Below, piece by piece: positions 10,820 to 22,387 of a DNA stretch of 64,000 nucleotides; positions within the stretch are counted from its first letter, which is position 1; each line of letters begins with the position of its first letter. This DNA comes from Taxawa tesnikishii (nom. ined.). Lineage: Eukaryota > Ascomycota > Dothideomycetes > Dothideales. The notes beneath the pieces are model-generated. The model was not told where the DNA came from and searched no databases. It saw nothing but the letters and a program-made list of their open reading frames with translations. Made by a program: the position numbers and the translations under genes. The DNA lies in NCBI GenBank assembly GCA_030247885.1, contig JAPDRO010000010.1, positions 496,001 through 560,000 of the forward strand, given 5' to 3'.

Positions 10820-11743
10820 CACGTTGTGCGGACATCGTGGTGTGGGTTCTCAAAGACGCAGTGTAATTGCAGCAACGGTAGTTATGTGGGAGGTAGTGAG
10901 GAGGTAGTGAGGAGGTAGATAGGAAGTGAACGGTGGGAGGAGCCGTCGATGAGCAGAGGTAACTCATCGCCGTACGCTGCAAGAAGAACATGATATAAGG
11001 CTGCACATAGGCGCAGAAATCGACTGATTGACATCGTAGGGCCCCGCAATCGTAGGAAGACTCAACAGATATGACATCACAGAGGAGAGCACTAGGCATG
11101 CAACATTCACATGGATGCAGGCCGCCACCTTGGGCAACCATTGCAGCGGTGATAAGAGTTGGAGAAATCCCCGAATGTTTGTGAGTATGCTTGTGCCTGA
11201 TCCCAGACATCATATACGTACCGTACCAGTCACTTCCACATGATCTGGCCGGAGCCTGTCCGAATTCTGTTGTCAAGCTTGAGGAATACATCGGGAAGAC
11301 TTCGATACTTGTTGAAGCTTGTTAAGTGGCGATACACACGAAAATGTGCTATCGTCCGATCTGAAGCACCAACTGACGCGAAGCCTTCATCGTGCCTCGG
11401 TAAGCTGCTCAGCCTGACGTGTTCGACAAGGAATGGTTCTGCAAAGAAGAAGGGACGAACAGCTGAAGCCCCGTACCTACTGCAACGCTAGCCAGGAGGG
11501 ACAATGGGCTTCCTGTAACTGACACAATACTACGGTCATAGTTTGTAGCCTGCATGCCGCTCCGGAAGGGTCAGGGTAAACGAAATCTACTCAATCCAAC
11601 TTGGTCAATCAACCAATCAACTGACCACGTCCGGAGCAGAGGCGGACCTTGCGCAGCGGCTCAGGGAGGCAACCGATTGGGACAGGTCAGCGAGCACTCG
11701 CCGTTGTGAGGCCACAGTTGTGCTGCCTCGTTCTGGCCAGGAG
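10820..11743. other. Intergenic; no supported gene
   Basis: Promoter side of the Zn2Cys6 gene and left flank of element C. Several short ORFs lack any recognisable motif. I see no repeats except the terminal repeat that starts at 11744. Confidence 0.35.
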
Positions 11744-13595
11744 TAACGTAAACCGTGGGGTAGTGGGACACGCGGGGTAGTGGGACACCGAATCCTACCT
11801 TTCTTACCTTTACACATTAATATAACTCAACATGAATACTTCCACACCTCAAAAGCAGGTTTATTCTGAAGCTGATGTCCAGGACGCCCTCTTAGCCCTC
11901 AAAAACCGTGAACATACGTCGGTCCGGAAGGCTGCGCTTGCATTTCACGTTCCGAAGTCAACTCTAAGCAACCGTATGGCTGGACGAAGATCGCGCGCTA
12001 TAGCGCATGAAACAGAGCAGATCCTCTCAAATGCGGAAGAGAAGACGTTAGTCCGATGGATTACACGTCTTACGCGTACCGGATTCCCTGCTTCGCCTGC
12101 GTTAGTGCTGCAAATGGCTGAGGAAATCCGACGCGGACGCGTGCAGCTATCAAAGACTCCACCACCATCTCCTCGACCGATTGGCGAGAAGTGGCTTGAC
12201 CGCTTCAAGACTCGCCATCCCGAGATCACAGGCATCTGGACTCGTCAGATCGAGAGTGCGCGCTTCAACGCGACAAGTCATGAGAGTGTAAAGAGGTGGT
12301 TTGACGCGGTGACGGAGCTGTTTGTGGAACACAACTATCCTCCGGAGCGCGTATACAACATGGACGAGTCTGGCTTCGCGGTCGGAGCAAGTCAGTCGTC
12401 AAGAGCTCTGGTCAACATACGCGAGGCATCTAGCTGGAAGCAGATCGGAAGCCGAGGGGAGTGGATAACAGCGATCGAGTGTGTGAGCGCTGCCGGGGCT
12501 GCTGTGCCTCCCTTGATCATCTTCAAGGCAAAACACACCAACACCGCGTGGGTACCCGCACACACGCCTCCGAACTGGAGGTTCTCGAGTAGCAGCAGCG
12601 GCTGGACGTCTGATAGTCACGGTTTGCAGTGGCTAACTACGGTTTTTGAGCCTTTGACGCGGCCTGACGACCCTACAGAACGGCGACTACTGATCATGGA
12701 CGGCCATAGAAGCCACATAACTGCGAAAGTGATCGCTTTCTGCATGGAGAATGCAATCGACTTGCTCATCCTGCCGCCTCATTGCTCGCATATACTCCAG
12801 CCGCTTGATGTTGGCGTGTTTGCGGCGCTAAAGCGCGCGCTAGCTTCGGAGACTGACGCCGTTTTGCGACTCGATTCAGGCCGTATATCTCGCGTGGAAT
12901 GGACGGAGATGTATATCCGCGCAAGGGATAGGGCGCTTACTGCACACAACATCCTCGGCGGATGGAGAGGCGCCGGCCTTCAGCCTCTAAGCCCCATAAC
13001 GGTGCTTGACAAGCTGCCTACAGCGTCGACTACGGCGGATATACAACCCCATACACCTCCGCAACAACCCGATCTAGATCTTTCGCTACTTGACAGTTCT
13101 CCTCCAGATGGCACCGAACTACGCGAAGCAAACGTAGCTCTAAACTTAGCAATCCAAGCTGCGCAGGACCTGTCTTCCCCGGTGAGGCGCTATACGGGAC
13201 GGATGACTCGCGCTTTTGAGTCGACGCATAGCGAGCTTGTTACTTTGCGCAAGCAGGTAGAAGAACAGGAGAAACTTCTGAATACTCGAAAGACTCGGAA
13301 AAAGGGTAAGCGAGTCGCGTTAAAGGGAAGGTTCGTGTTTAGTACGGAAGAAGTGCTCGAGATAGCGAAGGCAGCGGAAGCGGAGTCATCTACTAAAAAC
13401 CGCGCGGACGGCCACGCAAGCGTCCAATCGAGGAAACACTCGAGAAGGATAGAGAAGAAGAGCCAGAGGATCCATCTAGCGACTCAGATTCCGACTGTAT
13501 TGTTGTTGCGGTGCGCAAATAGCAGTAGAATCCACGAAGTTCACATCAAAGTGTCCCACTACCCCGCCTGTCCCACTACCCCACGGTTTACGTTA
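11744..13595 (+). mobile_element. Fot1-type transposon C
   Basis: It is flanked by TA at 11744-11745 and 13594-13595. Ends read ACGTAAACCGTGGGG and its inverse. Each end holds two tandem copies of GGGGTAGTGGGACA spaced about 17 nt apart. One transposase ORF fills the interior on the plus strand. The right TA is also the left TA of element D, so the two elements abut with no spare base. Confidence 0.92.
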
Positions 13596-13601
13596 ACGTA
13601 A
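11832..13601 (+). CDS. Transposase of element C, C-terminus out of frame
   Basis: A single ORF of 589 codons starts MNTSTPQKQVYSEADVQDAL. Residues ~13-60 form a helix-turn-helix (VRKAALAFHVPKSTLSNRM), followed by a CENP-B-like second domain (EEKTLVRWITRLTRTGFPAS, WLDRFKTRHPEI). The DDE_1 core has NMDESGFAVG, LLIMDGHRSHI and LQPLDVGVF with 35 residues between the last two Asp, the DD35D arrangement of Fot1. From the AT-hook position on, the reading frame is displaced. Zero frame reads KNRADGHAS and runs through the right terminal repeat to a stop inside element D. The -1 frame instead gives KPRGRPRKRPIEE and a tail ending SDSDSDCIVVAVRK, stop at 13520-13522, as in the other subfamily members. 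The catalytic part looks functional. Confidence 0.88.
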   Translation: MNTSTPQKQVYSEADVQDALLALKNREHTSVRKAALAFHVPKSTLSNRMAGRRSRAIAHETEQILSNAEEKTLVRWITRLTRTGFPASPALVLQMAEEIRRGRVQLSKTPPPSPRPIGEKWLDRFKTRHPEITGIWTRQIESARFNATSHESVKRWFDAVTELFVEHNYPPERVYNMDESGFAVGASQSSRALVNIREASSWKQIGSRGEWITAIECVSAAGAAVPPLIIFKAKHTNTAWVPAHTPPNWRFSSSSSGWTSDSHGLQWLTTVFEPLTRPDDPTERRLLIMDGHRSHITAKVIAFCMENAIDLLILPPHCSHILQPLDVGVFAALKRALASETDAVLRLDSGRISRVEWTEMYIRARDRALTAHNILGGWRGAGLQPLSPITVLDKLPTASTTADIQPHTPPQQPDLDLSLLDSSPPDGTELREANVALNLAIQAAQDLSSPVRRYTGRMTRAFESTHSELVTLRKQVEEQEKLLNTRKTRKKGKRVALKGRFVFSTEEVLEIAKAAEAESSTKNRADGHASVQSRKHSRRIEKKSQRIHLATQIPTVLLLRCANSSRIHEVHIKVSHYPACPTTPRFTLT

Positions 13602-15453
13602 ACCGCGGGGTAATGCACCAGACGGGGTAGTGCACCACCGAAACGTGACCTTCTTACCTTCTAATCTTACTGCTACAAGCAATGCACACTTTTACGCCTA
13701 ACAAACCGTCCTGTACTGAGGCTGATATCCAAAACGCTATCTCTGCCTTGATCAAAAAGGAATTCACGAAGATACGAGCCGCTGCCCGCGCGTTTAGTGT
13801 GCCTTACCATACTCTACGTAATCGCATGGCTGGCCAAACTTCACGCGCTGTCGCGCGTGAATCGCAACAAATCCTTTCGAACGCGGAAGAGAAGACCTTA
13901 GTCCGATGGATTACACGTCTTACATGCATCGGCTTTCCTGCTTCGCCTGCGTTGGTCGTCTAAATGGCCGAGGAAATCCGACGCGGACGCGTGCAGCTGT
14001 CGAAGACTTCGCGACCTTCTCCTCGACCAATTGGCGAGAAGTGGCTCGACCGCTTCAAGACTCGCCATCCTGGGATCTTAGTCATCTGGACTCGTCAGAT
14101 CGAGAGCGCGCGCTTCTATGGGACAAGTCACGAGGCCGTAAAGAGGTGGTTTGACGCGGTGACGGAGCTTTTTGTGGACCACAGCTATCCTCCGGAGCGC
14201 GTGTACAACATGGACGAGTCTGGCTTTGCTGTCGGAGCGAGTCAAACGTCAAGAGCATTGGTCAACATACGCGAGGCATCGAGTTGGAAGCAGATTGGTA
14301 GCCGGCAAGAGTGGATAACGGCAGTCGAGTGCGTAAGCGCTGCCGGGGCTGCCGTGCCTCCCTTGATTATATTCATGGCCAAACATACCAACACCGCTTG
14401 GGTACCTGCACATACACCACGGGACTGAAGGTTCTCGAGTAGCAGCAGCGCTGGATGTCTGACAGTCACGGTTTCCAGTGGCTGACCACGGTTTTTGACC
14501 CATTGACGCGGCCTGACGATCCTACAGCGCGGCGACCACTGATCATGGACGGTCATAGCAGCCACATAACCGCGAACGTAACCGCTTTCTGTATGCAGAA
14601 CGCGATCGACTTACTCATCCTGCCGCCTCATTGTTCGCATATACTCCAGCCGCTCGATGTAGGGGTGTTTGCACCGCTGAAGCGTGCGCTGGCTTCGGAG
14701 ACCGACGCGGCTTTACGAGTCGGCTCTAGCCGTATGTCGCGCGTAGAGTGGACGGAGATGTACATACGCGCGAGGGCTAAGGCTATTACTACGAGGAATA
14801 TCCTAAGCGGGTGGAGAGCTACTGGTCTAGCGGCGCTAAGCCCTATAACGGTGCTTCACAAGCTGTCTGCGGGATCGACTGCAGCGGATCTGCAACCTTA
14901 TACACCTCCACAACAACCTGATCTGGATCTCTCGCTACTAGACAGCTCTCCTCCAGATGGCACCGAACTACGCGAAGCGAACGCAGCGCTCAACTCAGCG
15001 ATCAAAGCTGCGCAGGACTTGCCTTCTCCGGTAAAGCGGTATACGGAGCGGATGAGTCGCTTTGCTGAAACAACGCATAGCGAGAACGTCACCTTACGGA
15101 AGCAACTGAAAGAGCAGTAGGAGCTTCTCAACACACGAAAGGCTCGAAAGAAGGGAAAGCGAGTCGCGTTAAAGGGAAGGTTCGTGTTTAGTACGGAAGA
15201 AGTGCTCGAGATAGCGAAGGCAGCGGAAGCGGAGTCATCTACTAAAAACCGCGTGGACGACCACGCAAGCGTGCAATTGAGGAAGTGCTTGAGGATGAGG
15301 AGGATGAGAAAGATGAAGTGCCTGAAAATATATGCAGCGACTCAGATTCTGACTGTATCGTTGTCGCAGTTCGTAGATAGTAGTTAAATCTAAGAAGCGC
15401 GCGTTTCGGTGGTGCACTACCCCGTCTGGTGCATTACCCCGCGGTTTACGTTA
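13594..15453 (+). mobile_element. Fot1-type transposon D (decayed)
   Basis: It is flanked by TA at 13594-13595 (shared with C) and 15452-15453. Ends read ACGTAAACCGCGGGG. The tandem motif in each end is GGGGTARTGCACCA, so D is a different terminal-repeat type from C although the transposases are close relatives. Downstream (15454-15600) is an AT-rich stretch. Confidence 0.9.
13682..15380 (+). pseudogene. Transposase of element D, several breaks
   Basis: Starts MHTFTPNKPSCTEADIQNAI and aligns throughout with the transposases of C, E and J. Breaks seen: CAA to TAA at 13961-13963, TGG to TGA near 14426, a one-base deletion near 14450, CAG to TAG at 15118-15120, and the same -1 displacement before the AT-hook as in C. 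The three Asp motifs (NMDESGFAVG, LIMDGHSSHI, LQPLDVGVF) are still readable. Two of the three nonsense changes fit CpA-to-TpA. After the displacement the -1 frame stays open to SDSDSDCIVVAVRR at about 15380. Confidence 0.88.
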
Positions 15454-15924
15454 TAGTAGTATAATCTATATAATGAAATAGTAACTTCGTAGGGCTTATA
15501 TACGAGGACTCGATATTAAGGAAGGTATTCTAAGACGTCTATCTTTAGACTACTATTCTTTTACTAAATACTAATCTAATAGTGCAACATAACGGGGACC
15601 CGCTAACGCGTAGAGCTCGCGTGGACGAGCACCGTCTACCGCGTATGTTGGTGAAGGACGGACGATATAGGAAAGCTCGGCCCGAGCCGCCCCGTCGCAT
15701 ACTATACGCTAATTAGCTCTTCAAAGGAATCGAGTCGATGCGTCTGAGCATAGGTGTGCAGGATACGTTCTCGCAAAGCAACGTAGTCGGAGAGTAGCGG
15801 ACCAGATCATAACAATGATTATTCGACACTCCTGTACGCGACCATCAGTGTGATCGAGAGTACAGTATCGGCAAGTCCAGGATATCGGTTGTCTCTTTGC
15901 TCCCGTAAGGGCTGCATACCAAAG
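15454..15924. other. AT-rich stretch, no gene
   Basis: Positions 15454-15590 are strongly AT-rich (runs such as tataatctatataatgaaat) compared with neighbouring DNA. This resembles the AT-rich stretches beside elements E and F. It may be RIP-altered repeat DNA too decayed to name. The rest is the 3' flank of the minus-strand Zn2Cys6 gene. Confidence 0.5.
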
Positions 15925-18272
15925 TCAAGAGATGACGAGCCGCGTAGTAGAATATGGAATTGCCATGTGGTATACTAAGCAAGTATTCAGAGGTCTGAAG
16001 GGGTGGGATTGAGCAGGAAGTTCCGACCGTTCTAGTGCTGCGTGTCCCGTCCGGATCCCCTCCACACGAGCGGCGTAGAGTACGTTGCTGTACACTTTTA
16101 GGGCTCTATAGAACCTCCAAGAAATTGGATCCAGCTCAGAATAATGTAAGAGCACCTCGAGGCAGTTGCCCACTCCGTGTAGGTTTTCGCTCCAGTCAGA
16201 TTCTGGAAGCCCATGGAGCAATTTCTGAAACGAATCGAACAGCAGGATAGTACAGGACCTGTAGGCTTTGAACCTAGTGGAACCGAACGTCAGCATTTGA
16301 GAAAGGAGCGGCAGACAAAGAACCTACATGCACACCCAACAGCGCCCGTTATCACCAAACTCAGAGCACAGTAAGTATGTCATACGGGCTGCCTGTTGCG
16401 CCGCAATGACACCTTCCCCGATCCATTCGCGCATTTGTGGGAGCGAAGCAGTCAAGCCTGTGTCCAACTCTTCCGGTTCCAAAAGACATTGCGAGAGCAG
16501 ACGCCGATAGAAGGTCATGACGGCATTCAGATGAAGAAGATGCACGTAGTATGTTTGCCTCCTGTGTTGTGGATTGGACTGTGTTGTAACAAGGCGAGTC
16601 AAGGTTAGCAGCTCAGGCAGCGACTCATACCACTCTTGGAGGCCCTGCCTGAACCTTCTAATTGAGTCGACTGATGAAGGCTCATAGGCGATATCATGAA
16701 GGAAAGCCGCTTTCATTTTAATGACCTTCATAATCTCAACCTCAACTGAGCCTTCAGGATCGAGGTCAATTCCGCTTTCCATATCTTCGATTGAGAAATG
16801 CTTGAAACGATGTCAGCCTGTGTCACTAGAACAATCAATGCTTGACACTTAAGCATACGTCAAACCCTTCTGACAAGTTTCTCCACCTTGAAGCATAACC
16901 TAGCGTGGGTTCCATCCATCTATTATAGTTGCATAAGCGCCGACTATCAAATGCAGTTTTGTATGAACTCACCCATTGCAGAACAGCAGCGTCCTCCAGG
17001 CCTTCTTTGCATCCGCCCACTCCGCACGATCGAACCCTCGAGGGTCATTGCTATGTAGTCCCAGGCTGTTAGCTAAGCGCACGCCGGATTCTACGACGGT
17101 TAGCATACAAGCGTTCAACAGGCAGATAAGAAGCCACGCAGAATTCTGATGATAGCTAGGATGCGAAAAGTGAGCGCACCAACATGCGCCGAAGCCACTG
17201 CCGTGTCTTTGTTGATGTTGTACAGCGCTAACAATGTGTGGACTTTCATTGCCCGAAGCGGAGCTGCATTAATGCAACTATTCAGCGTGGACTTTGCGAT
17301 GGTGTAGATTTGGATCTCCAACTCCGGCGGCATGTGCTCTCGGACATACTGCGAGCCTATAGTAGCCAAACTGCAGATCTCGCACACGAAAGCGCTAGTC
17401 AAATCTTTGGCAGGGGTATGAGTGATTAGTGCCAACGCTTTGCCCACTTGCTCCCGCGTGTAGCTATAGAACAGCGGCCCGACCGACTGAAGGAAGGCTG
17501 TGATCGCATTATGCAGAATAGGTACTCGCGAGCTAATGTAGTCAATAACGGCCGGTAGATTGATTTGTTCCAGAGAATCTGCTGGCATGTCTAACGCAGC
17601 GAGCGACGCATCATGCTGCTCAGACTCGGACATGGTTTTCCCGTATTGACTGCTTGTATCCTGGGAGAACGAACGTGGATCTCTGTAGTTAGAGTTCGCA
17701 GCGGTAAAAGTGGCTTGCGATGGTAGGAGAACACTTTTGAGTGGCGCCAGAGTGCTTGGAGAAACTTCTGCGGTGGACGTCTGCGTTTCTGTAACAGGCC
17801 CTCCATCATCGATGAGTGCTGATATCGATGAAGCTGATAAGTCTGCGCTTGACCTTATCTGATGAAAGACATCAAGTGCTTCCTTCTCTGGCAGAGTCTG
17901 CAGCATCCCCAACAGCCGTTGGAGGTCATGGAACACTCTTTGCAATGCCTCGTATCTCTGCCTCATCGCCGTTAATGGGTAAGCATCGGGAGCCGCAACA
18001 TATTCACACTCCGTATGTTTCCCGGCGCATCTTGAACAAATCGGTCTTTGCCCATCGCACTGGTAATCAAGGTCATTAGCTATGCGGAGCCACAAGTACG
18101 ACATAACAGCGAGGACAAAACTCAGATTCAGATGGAGTAGTTAGATTACCTTCATTTTCGCCTTGCGGCACTCATTGCATGCCACAATCACTTGCTGTCG
18201 CTTGGCCCTAGCTTGTGCGGGAGTAGAGGCCGGTGTCGCCGAAGTAGGCGAGATACGATCGGAAGCACTCAT
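15925..18272 (-). CDS. Zn(II)2Cys6 transcription factor with fungal-specific TF domain, six exons
   Basis: Minus-strand exons: 18272-18150, 18059-17180, 17090-16973, 16919-16859, 16800-16328 and 16273-15925. Five introns of 53-90 bp all have GT..AG ends, and the phases add up to 667 aa with no break. The N-terminus MSASDRISPTSATPASTPA leads into ACNECRKAKMKC and CDGQRPICSRC..HTEC, a Zn2Cys6 cluster (C32, C35, C42, C49, C52, C59) interrupted by intron 1 at the classic position. A Ser/Thr-rich linker follows, then the helical fungal-specific TF (middle homology) domain, including GVRLANSLGLHSNDPRGF and RAEWADAKKAWRTLLFCN. The family binds CGG-type sites as dimers and often controls metabolic genes; no target is evident here. 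Looks intact. Confidence 0.85.
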
Positions 18273-18692
18273 CGCGTATTGCGCAACTCGCTAGGTGAAC
18301 AGGGATGATGGGAAGACGGTTTTATGATGCTTCAAGACGTGAAGGCTCCGACTTGAAGCCGAGTAGAGAGAAGGGTTTTGTAGGAAGGGTGCAGTGCTGA
18401 TGAGCAGGTCCCAAGGGTAAAAGGATCTGCGTAAGAGCGTCATCGGAGCGCGGCGCGATGGCCGTCTCCCCTGCTCGCAAAGGTTTCGAGGGCACGCTTC
18501 CCTCGTACCGAGTTAGCTCCGGGAAGCCCGTCTTCCACGCTACGGCGAAACGACGTCTCTTAGGCCGGGTTATTTCCGTGTCCGTCAAGCCCCGACATGT
18601 TCAGCGGTGTCCTGTCAGTCAATCTCAGTCCCGAGGCAAAAATTGTTGCAAAATCCAGCCGAGATTCGCCACTGCTTCGTGTTCCCTACGCA
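18273..18692. other. Intergenic, promoter side of the Zn2Cys6 gene
   Basis: An 88-codon antisense ORF is present but has no recognisable motif. I see no terminal repeats or other structure. Confidence 0.35.
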
Positions 18693-18920
18693 CTAGCCGG
18701 ACGAAGAGCGCACAATCTTGTCACTTAAACCGGCAGCCTTTCTATCCCTCCTCGTGCCATGCGTCTTCGAAAACGGTCTGTGTGTATGTTGTATGTCCAT
18801 CTCCTCCTCTTCAACAGCGGCCGTCACGATATTGTTGTCGTTTTGGACGTTAAAGTCATCCAGTTGTTGCCTCTTCTTCGATGGGGACGGTGTCCTTGCA
18901 CTTCTTCGTAGCATAGCCAT
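18693..18920 (-). CDS. Short basic/acidic ORF, RRSARTPSPSKKR motif
   Basis: A 75-codon ORF begins MAMLRRSARTPSPSKKRQQ and continues with an acidic patch (AAVEEEEMD). The phrase RRSARTPSxSKKxxxLD recurs in the ORF at 63412-63876, so the two share a module. Such basic N-terminal regions are typical of fungal DUF7924 or PD-(D/E)xK-like proteins, and this could be a fragment of one. No downstream domain is visible. It may be only a scrap. Confidence 0.3.
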   Translation of the reverse strand: MAMLRRSARTPSPSKKRQQLDDFNVQNDNNIVTAAVEEEEMDIQHTHRPFSKTHGTRRDRKAAGLSDKIVRSSSG

Positions 18921-19284
18921 GTTTGGATGGATAGGCGCTTAGGGTTGCCCTAAGCAAACCCGCCGACGGTTATGGGCTGGGATTGGCATGTTGTGTTCAA
19001 ATCTAGAGAGCTCGCCCAAGTCTGGCACCATCACGAAGATTGGGCATGCCTTTGAACAACACGCAACGACATGCTTCCTCGATGTGACGCCGAAAGTCTG
19101 CAACTTGCGCAATGTAGCAGAGGAAAACAGTACTATTGACTACTCTCTATCTGCCATTGCTTCGAAGGTCGTAGTCGTGTTATGGGATCTAGGACGGGAT
19201 GACTTAACCCCGGACTAGAAGAAAACTTTTCCGCCGTCTCTTCCCGTTTCCCGTTTCCCGTTTCCTGGCTGAATCACATTGCTA
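18921..19284. repeat. Unclassified repeat segment, related to 62.4 kb
   Basis: Positions about 19170-19260 (gtgttatgggatctaggac, then a run of TTTCCCG repeats) align with about 62415-62500 (gtgtcacgagacccgggac ... cccatttccc). The match is imperfect but continues over about 85 bases. No coding frame or terminal repeat is visible. It lies directly upstream of the 750-bp repeat at 19285. Confidence 0.4.
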
Positions 19285-20040
19285 CTCGCGCCGGACGAAG
19301 AGCGCGCACCTTCTCGCAGTGTCCGCTGTGAGTAGCTACTTGCAGCGAAACCAGGATGCGCTCAGGAACGGTAATAAGTTGGCACAAGCGCGCAAGGAAG
19401 CCATGAGGACAGCCCATAACGACTAGAGAACGGCACAAGTGGACAACGGCTTCGAGAACCGAGATACGCCCTCAGCTTCCAGACTAAGACAAGCTCAAGA
19501 CAACCTCTCCGACTACTTCCATATGGACGCCTATAGTGTTATGGCCACACCAGGTCTGTGCAACAGGAATACTCGGATATCTTGATAACAACAGACGCGA
19601 TCGGACAACGCAATCAGACAACACCAACTTGACCACGCAGCTCGGTCACGATAGCGGATAGCCGCAAAACCTCCTTCCTCCCTTCCGACTCGCATACAGC
19701 GACATCTCGCCTTTGACAGCATTCGCCCTCTTCCCGACTGTTCCGCGAGCGGTACGCCGATGTCTAAGAATACCTCCGCCTACAAAGCGCTACATGGAAG
19801 GGACAAGAGCTGGAATGCGGGCGCGTAGACCAGGGCTGTTAGACGTGGGAAGCTTGTACTAACCCTCCTTTTCCTTTGTTATGGCTTGGCCTATATGCTA
19901 TGCTGTACACTCGCTCGTTTGGCATCCTGGCTGTTTGTGGCTTCATGGGTATGCGGTTCATGTGATTGATTCGACAATTGGAATGCGGTTAGTAATAGCT
20001 CTTGCTCTCTTTAGGGTCCATAGCTTCAAGAATCAACCAA
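19285..20040 (+). repeat. Unclassified dispersed repeat, copy 1
   Basis: About 750 bases align in the same orientation with 57000-57755. Shared blocks include GCCGGACGAAGAGCGC, ACGGCTTCGAGA, AACAGACGCGAT, AACTTGACCACGCAGCT, CACCTTTGACAGCA or its close variant, TTGTTATGGCT and CTGACTGTTTGTGGCTT or its close variant. Small indels and many substitutions separate the two, so the pair is old. There is no conserved ORF, and neither terminal repeats nor target duplications are visible. Class unknown. Confidence 0.6.
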
Positions 20041-20509
20041 CCAATCCAGCTAATCGCATGAAAACTTCCTTTCGCAGCCCATTAACGTTTGCTCGAGTCA
20101 AGGACGTCTAGCACGCTAACACCCTGTTGATTTCTACCAATCATCGAGACGAGGGTCCAGCCATCGTATGCGAAAAGCCCTGTTCACGTGCTTTATCGGA
20201 CGCAAAGCTCCATTAACTGTTATCTACACTTTCCAACTTGCCCGCCGTTGTATTAGAAGAGAAGCGGCACATTATTCGAGAGCACTAGTAAAGAATGCCA
20301 TAGTTTGAACGGATGCTCGGACCAAGTCAAGGTAACGACTACCGATACACCCTCGGATCAGTGATTCAGTAATAACTTAGTTCGACATGTGCAAGGAAGA
20401 GATGTCGCTAATGATCGAGATGCTAAAGCGATTTGACTGTCACAGATGTGGTCGTGGTTTCCTGCCGTTTTACTTTTCTTCCCTTTTTCCTCGTTATAAG
20501 GTTTATTTG
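20041..20509. other. Intergenic, left flank of element E
   Basis: No ORF with recognisable motifs and no repeats seen before the terminal repeat of element E. Confidence 0.35.
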
Positions 20510-22360
20510 TAACGTAAACCGCGGGGAAGCCGACCAGGTGGGGAAGCCGACCACCCAAACGCGACCCTTTCATCTTCAAATGTTCCTATCATCAACTATG
20601 AGCGCTTCTATACCTAGTAAGCCGGCTTATTCTGAAGCTGATGTCCAGGACGCTATCGCTGCTCTTAAAGAAAAGAAATACACCTCGATTCGACAGGCAG
20701 CCGGCGCATCTAAGATCCCTTACAACACTCTACGCGATCGAATAGCAGGACATAGATCACGCGCTACAGCGCATGAAACAGAGCAGATCCTCTCAAACGC
20801 GGAAGAGAAGACATTAGTACGATGGATTACACGTCTTACACGTACTAGATTCCCCGCTTCACCCGCGTTAGTCGTGCAAATGGCCGAAGAAGTCCGACGC
20901 GAACGCGTGCAGCTATCGAAGACTTCACGATCATCCCCTCGACCGATTGGCGAGAAGTGGCTCGACCGCTTCAAGACTCGTCATCCTGAGATCTCAGGCA
21001 TCTGGACTCGTCAGATCGAGAGCGCGCGCTTCAATGCGACAAGCTATGACGCCGTAAAGAGGTAGTTTGACGCGGTAACGGAGCTTTTATAGAACATAAC
21101 TACCCTCCGGAGCGCGTCTACAACATGGACGAGTCTGGCTTTGCTGTCGGAGCGAGTCAAACGTCAAGAGCATTGGTCAACATACGCGAGGCATCTAGCT
21201 GGAAGGTAGTTGCAGGCCGTCAGGAGTGGATAACGGCGATCGAGTGTGTGAGCGCTGCCGGAGAAGCTGTGCCGCCCTTGATCATCTTCAAGGCCAAACA
21301 TACTAATACAGCATGGGTACCTGCACACACGCCTCCGGACTGGAGGTTCTCGACTAGCAGCAGCGGCTGGACGTCCGATAGTCACGGTTTGCAGTGGCTG
21401 ACTACGGTTTTCGAGCCCTTGACGCGGCCTAACGACCCTACGACACGAAGAATGCTAATTATGGACGGCCATAGCAGCCATATGACAGCGAAAGTGATAG
21501 CCTTCTGCATGGAGAATGCAATCGACTTGCTCATCCTGCCGCCTCACTGTTCGCACATACTCCAGCCGCTCGATGTTGGGGTGTTTGCACCGCTAAAGCG
21601 CGCGCTAGCTTCGGAGACCGATGCCGCTTTACGAGTCGACTCTGGCCGCATATCGCGCGTAGAGTGGACGGAGATGTACATCCGCGCAAGGGCCAGAGCC
21701 CTTACTACTCGCAACATCATCGGTGGATGGCGCGGTGCAGGCCTTGTGCCGCTAAGCCCTATAACGGTGCTCGACAAGCTGCCTACGAAGCCGACCACGG
21801 CGGACTCACAACCTCACACACCTCCACAACAAGCCGATCTGGACCTTTCGCTACTACATAGCTCTCCTCCGGATGGTACCGAACTTCGTGAAGCAAATGT
21901 AGCACTTAACTCGGCAATCCAGGCTGCACAAGATCTTCCTTCTCCGGTCAAGCGCTATACAGAACGGATGACTCGCGCTTTTAAAGTGACGCATAGCGAG
22001 AATGTAACTTTACGGAAGCAGGTCAAAGAGCAGCAGGAGCTTCTTAATTCCCGAAAGTCTAGGAAGAAGGGCAAGCGAGTCGCATTGAAAGGGAAGTTCG
22101 TGTTTAGTACGCAAGAAGTGCTCGAAATAGCAAGGGAAGCGGAAGCGGACATAGCGAAGAAAAAGCCGCGCGGGCGGCCGCGCAAGCGTCCAATCGAAGA
22201 GGTAGTCGAGGAGGAGCAAGACGAAATGTCTGAAAACATGTATAGCGACTCGGATTCGGACTGTATCCTTGTTGCGACACGTAGATAGTAATTGACGCGG
22301 AAGAGGTAGCAGTTTGGTGGTCGGCTTCCCCACCTGGTCGGCTTCCCGCGGTTTACGTTA
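20510..22360 (+). mobile_element. Fot1-type transposon E
   Basis: It is flanked by TA at 20510-20511 and 22359-22360. Ends read ACGTAAACCGCGGGGAAG and inverse. Each end has two tandem copies of GGGGAAGCCGACC. The right end lacks one of the four Cs present in the left end. From 21749 onward this element is part of the left arm of a large palindrome and is repeated, inverted, as the left part of element J. Confidence 0.92.
20598..22288 (+). pseudogene. Transposase of element E, broken in the middle
   Basis: Starts MSASIPSKPAYSEADVQDAI. The N-terminal DNA-binding half is intact up to a TAG at 21063-21065, where relatives have TGG. A small deletion follows immediately near 21090. The frame resumes before NMDESGFAVG and stays open to the end, with LIMDGHSSHM, LQPLDVGVF, an AT-hook KKPRGRPRKRP in frame, and a tail SDSDSDCILVATRR. 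The TGG-to-TAG change is CpA-to-TpA on the other strand, which fits RIP. Confidence 0.88.
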
Positions 22361-22387
22361 AATAAGTTTATTAAGTATAAAAGTACT

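Noticed and set aside
13380-13400. Canonical -1 ribosomal frameshift heptamer at the AT-hook of C
   Set aside because: The sequence is T AAA AAC, which does not allow the P-site tRNA to re-pair fully after a -1 slip; only slippage on the A-run or plain mutation remains plausible.
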